A stretch of DNA of 6,456 nucleotides, from positions 1 to 6,456 of the forward strand of contig JACDCN010000121.1 in the NCBI GenBank assembly GCA_013817555.1. Direction: 5' to 3'. The position numbers were made by a program, and so were the translations under genes. Below are positions 6,146-6,456 of the stretch, in pieces. Positions within the stretch are counted from its first letter, which is position 1; each line of letters begins with the position of its first letter. The notes beneath the pieces are model-generated. The model was not told the DNA's origin and ran no database searches. It was given only the letters and a program-made list of their open reading frames with translations. The DNA is from Actinomycetota bacterium. Lineage in GTDB: Bacteria > Actinomycetota > Thermoleophilia > Gaiellales > Gaiellaceae.

Positions 6146-6456
6146 TTATTCGGCCAAGACTTGTGGAGGGTTCGCGACTTGCTCGGCCAGCAGGCGCTCG
6201 ACGTCGAGGAGCAGCTCTTCGGTCTCGTTCCAGCGATCGAAGACCCGAATTCCCGACGGGCTCCGGCCTCCCGTGTCGGCCGCGATCACGATCGGCACCT
6301 CTGGTCGAAGAGCGCGGACCCTGTTCGCGCTGCGCAACGCGCCTGCGACATCGGTTCCGCCGTCGAGCAAAGCGAGATCGAGGTGCGGGTCGTGGATCGC
6401 CTCGGAGAGCTTCTCGGGCGCCGTCAGCTCGTCGACCTCGAGCTCTCGTCCCTCGA
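6146..6456 (-). CDS. Receiver-like (response regulator-type) protein without output domain, 5' end outside window
   Basis: 102 C-terminal residues are visible and the frame is open to the window edge; an internal TTG at 6370 is not the start because the protein fold continues upstream of it. The alternating pattern matches a CheY-like receiver: a helix with PEKLSEAI, strand HLDLALLDGG with an Asp (codon 6362-6364) in the phosphoacceptor position, helix ALRSANRVRALRPE, strand VPIVIAAD, and a final GIRVFDRWNETEELLLDVERLL helix. The usual Thr/Ser after strand 4 is Ala, and the usual Lys-Pro after strand 5 appears replaced (FDRW), so it may be a pseudo-receiver or act without classical switching. 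No DNA-binding domain follows: the stop is TAA at 6146-6148, so it looks like a stand-alone receiver. It directly precedes the histidine kinase on the same strand, suggesting it modulates or is phosphorylated by it. Confidence 0.65.
   Translation of the reverse strand, partial: EGRELEVDELTAPEKLSEAIHDPHLDLALLDGGTDVAGALRSANRVRALRPEVPIVIAADTGGRSPSGIRVFDRWNETEELLLDVERLLAEQVANPPQVLAE

Noticed and set aside
6146..6370. TTG at 6370 as the start of a separate 74-residue protein
   Set aside because: The frame is open further upstream and the receiver-like strand (HLDLALLD) spans the TTG, so it is internal.
1..6456. Search for CRISPR arrays, insertion sequences, attachment sites or a clustered new defence-like system
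   Set aside because: No spaced repeats, no transposase or integrase, no terminal inverted repeats; the genes are ordinary signalling, envelope and small hypothetical genes.

Overview
This is high-GC DNA with strong GC3 bias. The genes encode GAF-coupled signalling proteins, a GT87-type mannosyl/glycosyltransferase and a small DUF4314-like protein. Together these point to an actinobacterium, and the style resembles Thermoleophilia (Gaiellales/Solirubrobacterales). That placement is inference from protein style; there is no rRNA or other phylogenetic marker here.

Layout. (1) Positions 1-1746, plus strand: the 3' part of a multidomain diguanylate cyclase (GAF-GAF-GGDEF-GAF) whose 5' end lies outside the window. 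It carries two compensating single-base frame shifts, near 1036 and at 1278. (2) Positions 1713-2312, minus strand: a 199-residue coiled-coil protein with a short conserved-looking C-terminal domain, overlapping gene 1 tail-to-tail. (3) A 197-bp divergent intergenic region with a perfect 10-bp inverted repeat, then 2510-2740, plus strand: a 76-residue SH3-like DUF4314-type protein. (4) A 297-bp non-coding convergent spacer with another perfect 10-bp inverted repeat. (5) Positions 3038-4186, minus strand: a polytopic GT87/DUF2029 glycosyltransferase. (6) A 437-bp gap with paired GAATATTC palindromes, traces of possible degraded coding sequence, and a GC-rich hairpin. (7) Positions 4624-6066, minus strand: a NarL-type (HisKA_3) cytoplasmic sensor histidine kinase with a GAF-like region. 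(8) Positions 6146-6456, minus strand: the 3' part of a receiver-like protein without an output domain, directly upstream of the kinase.

How they fit together. The receiver-like gene and the kinase are co-directional and probably functionally linked: a kinase plus a single-domain, partly degenerate receiver. The diguanylate cyclase is a separate c-di-GMP input module. The GT87 enzyme is a membrane glycan/lipid mannosylation gene with no visible operon partner. I found no mobile element, CRISPR array, tRNA or rRNA. No clearly new multi-gene system is evident. The most notable items are the double-frameshifted cyclase, the receiver-like/kinase pair and the structured intergenic regions.
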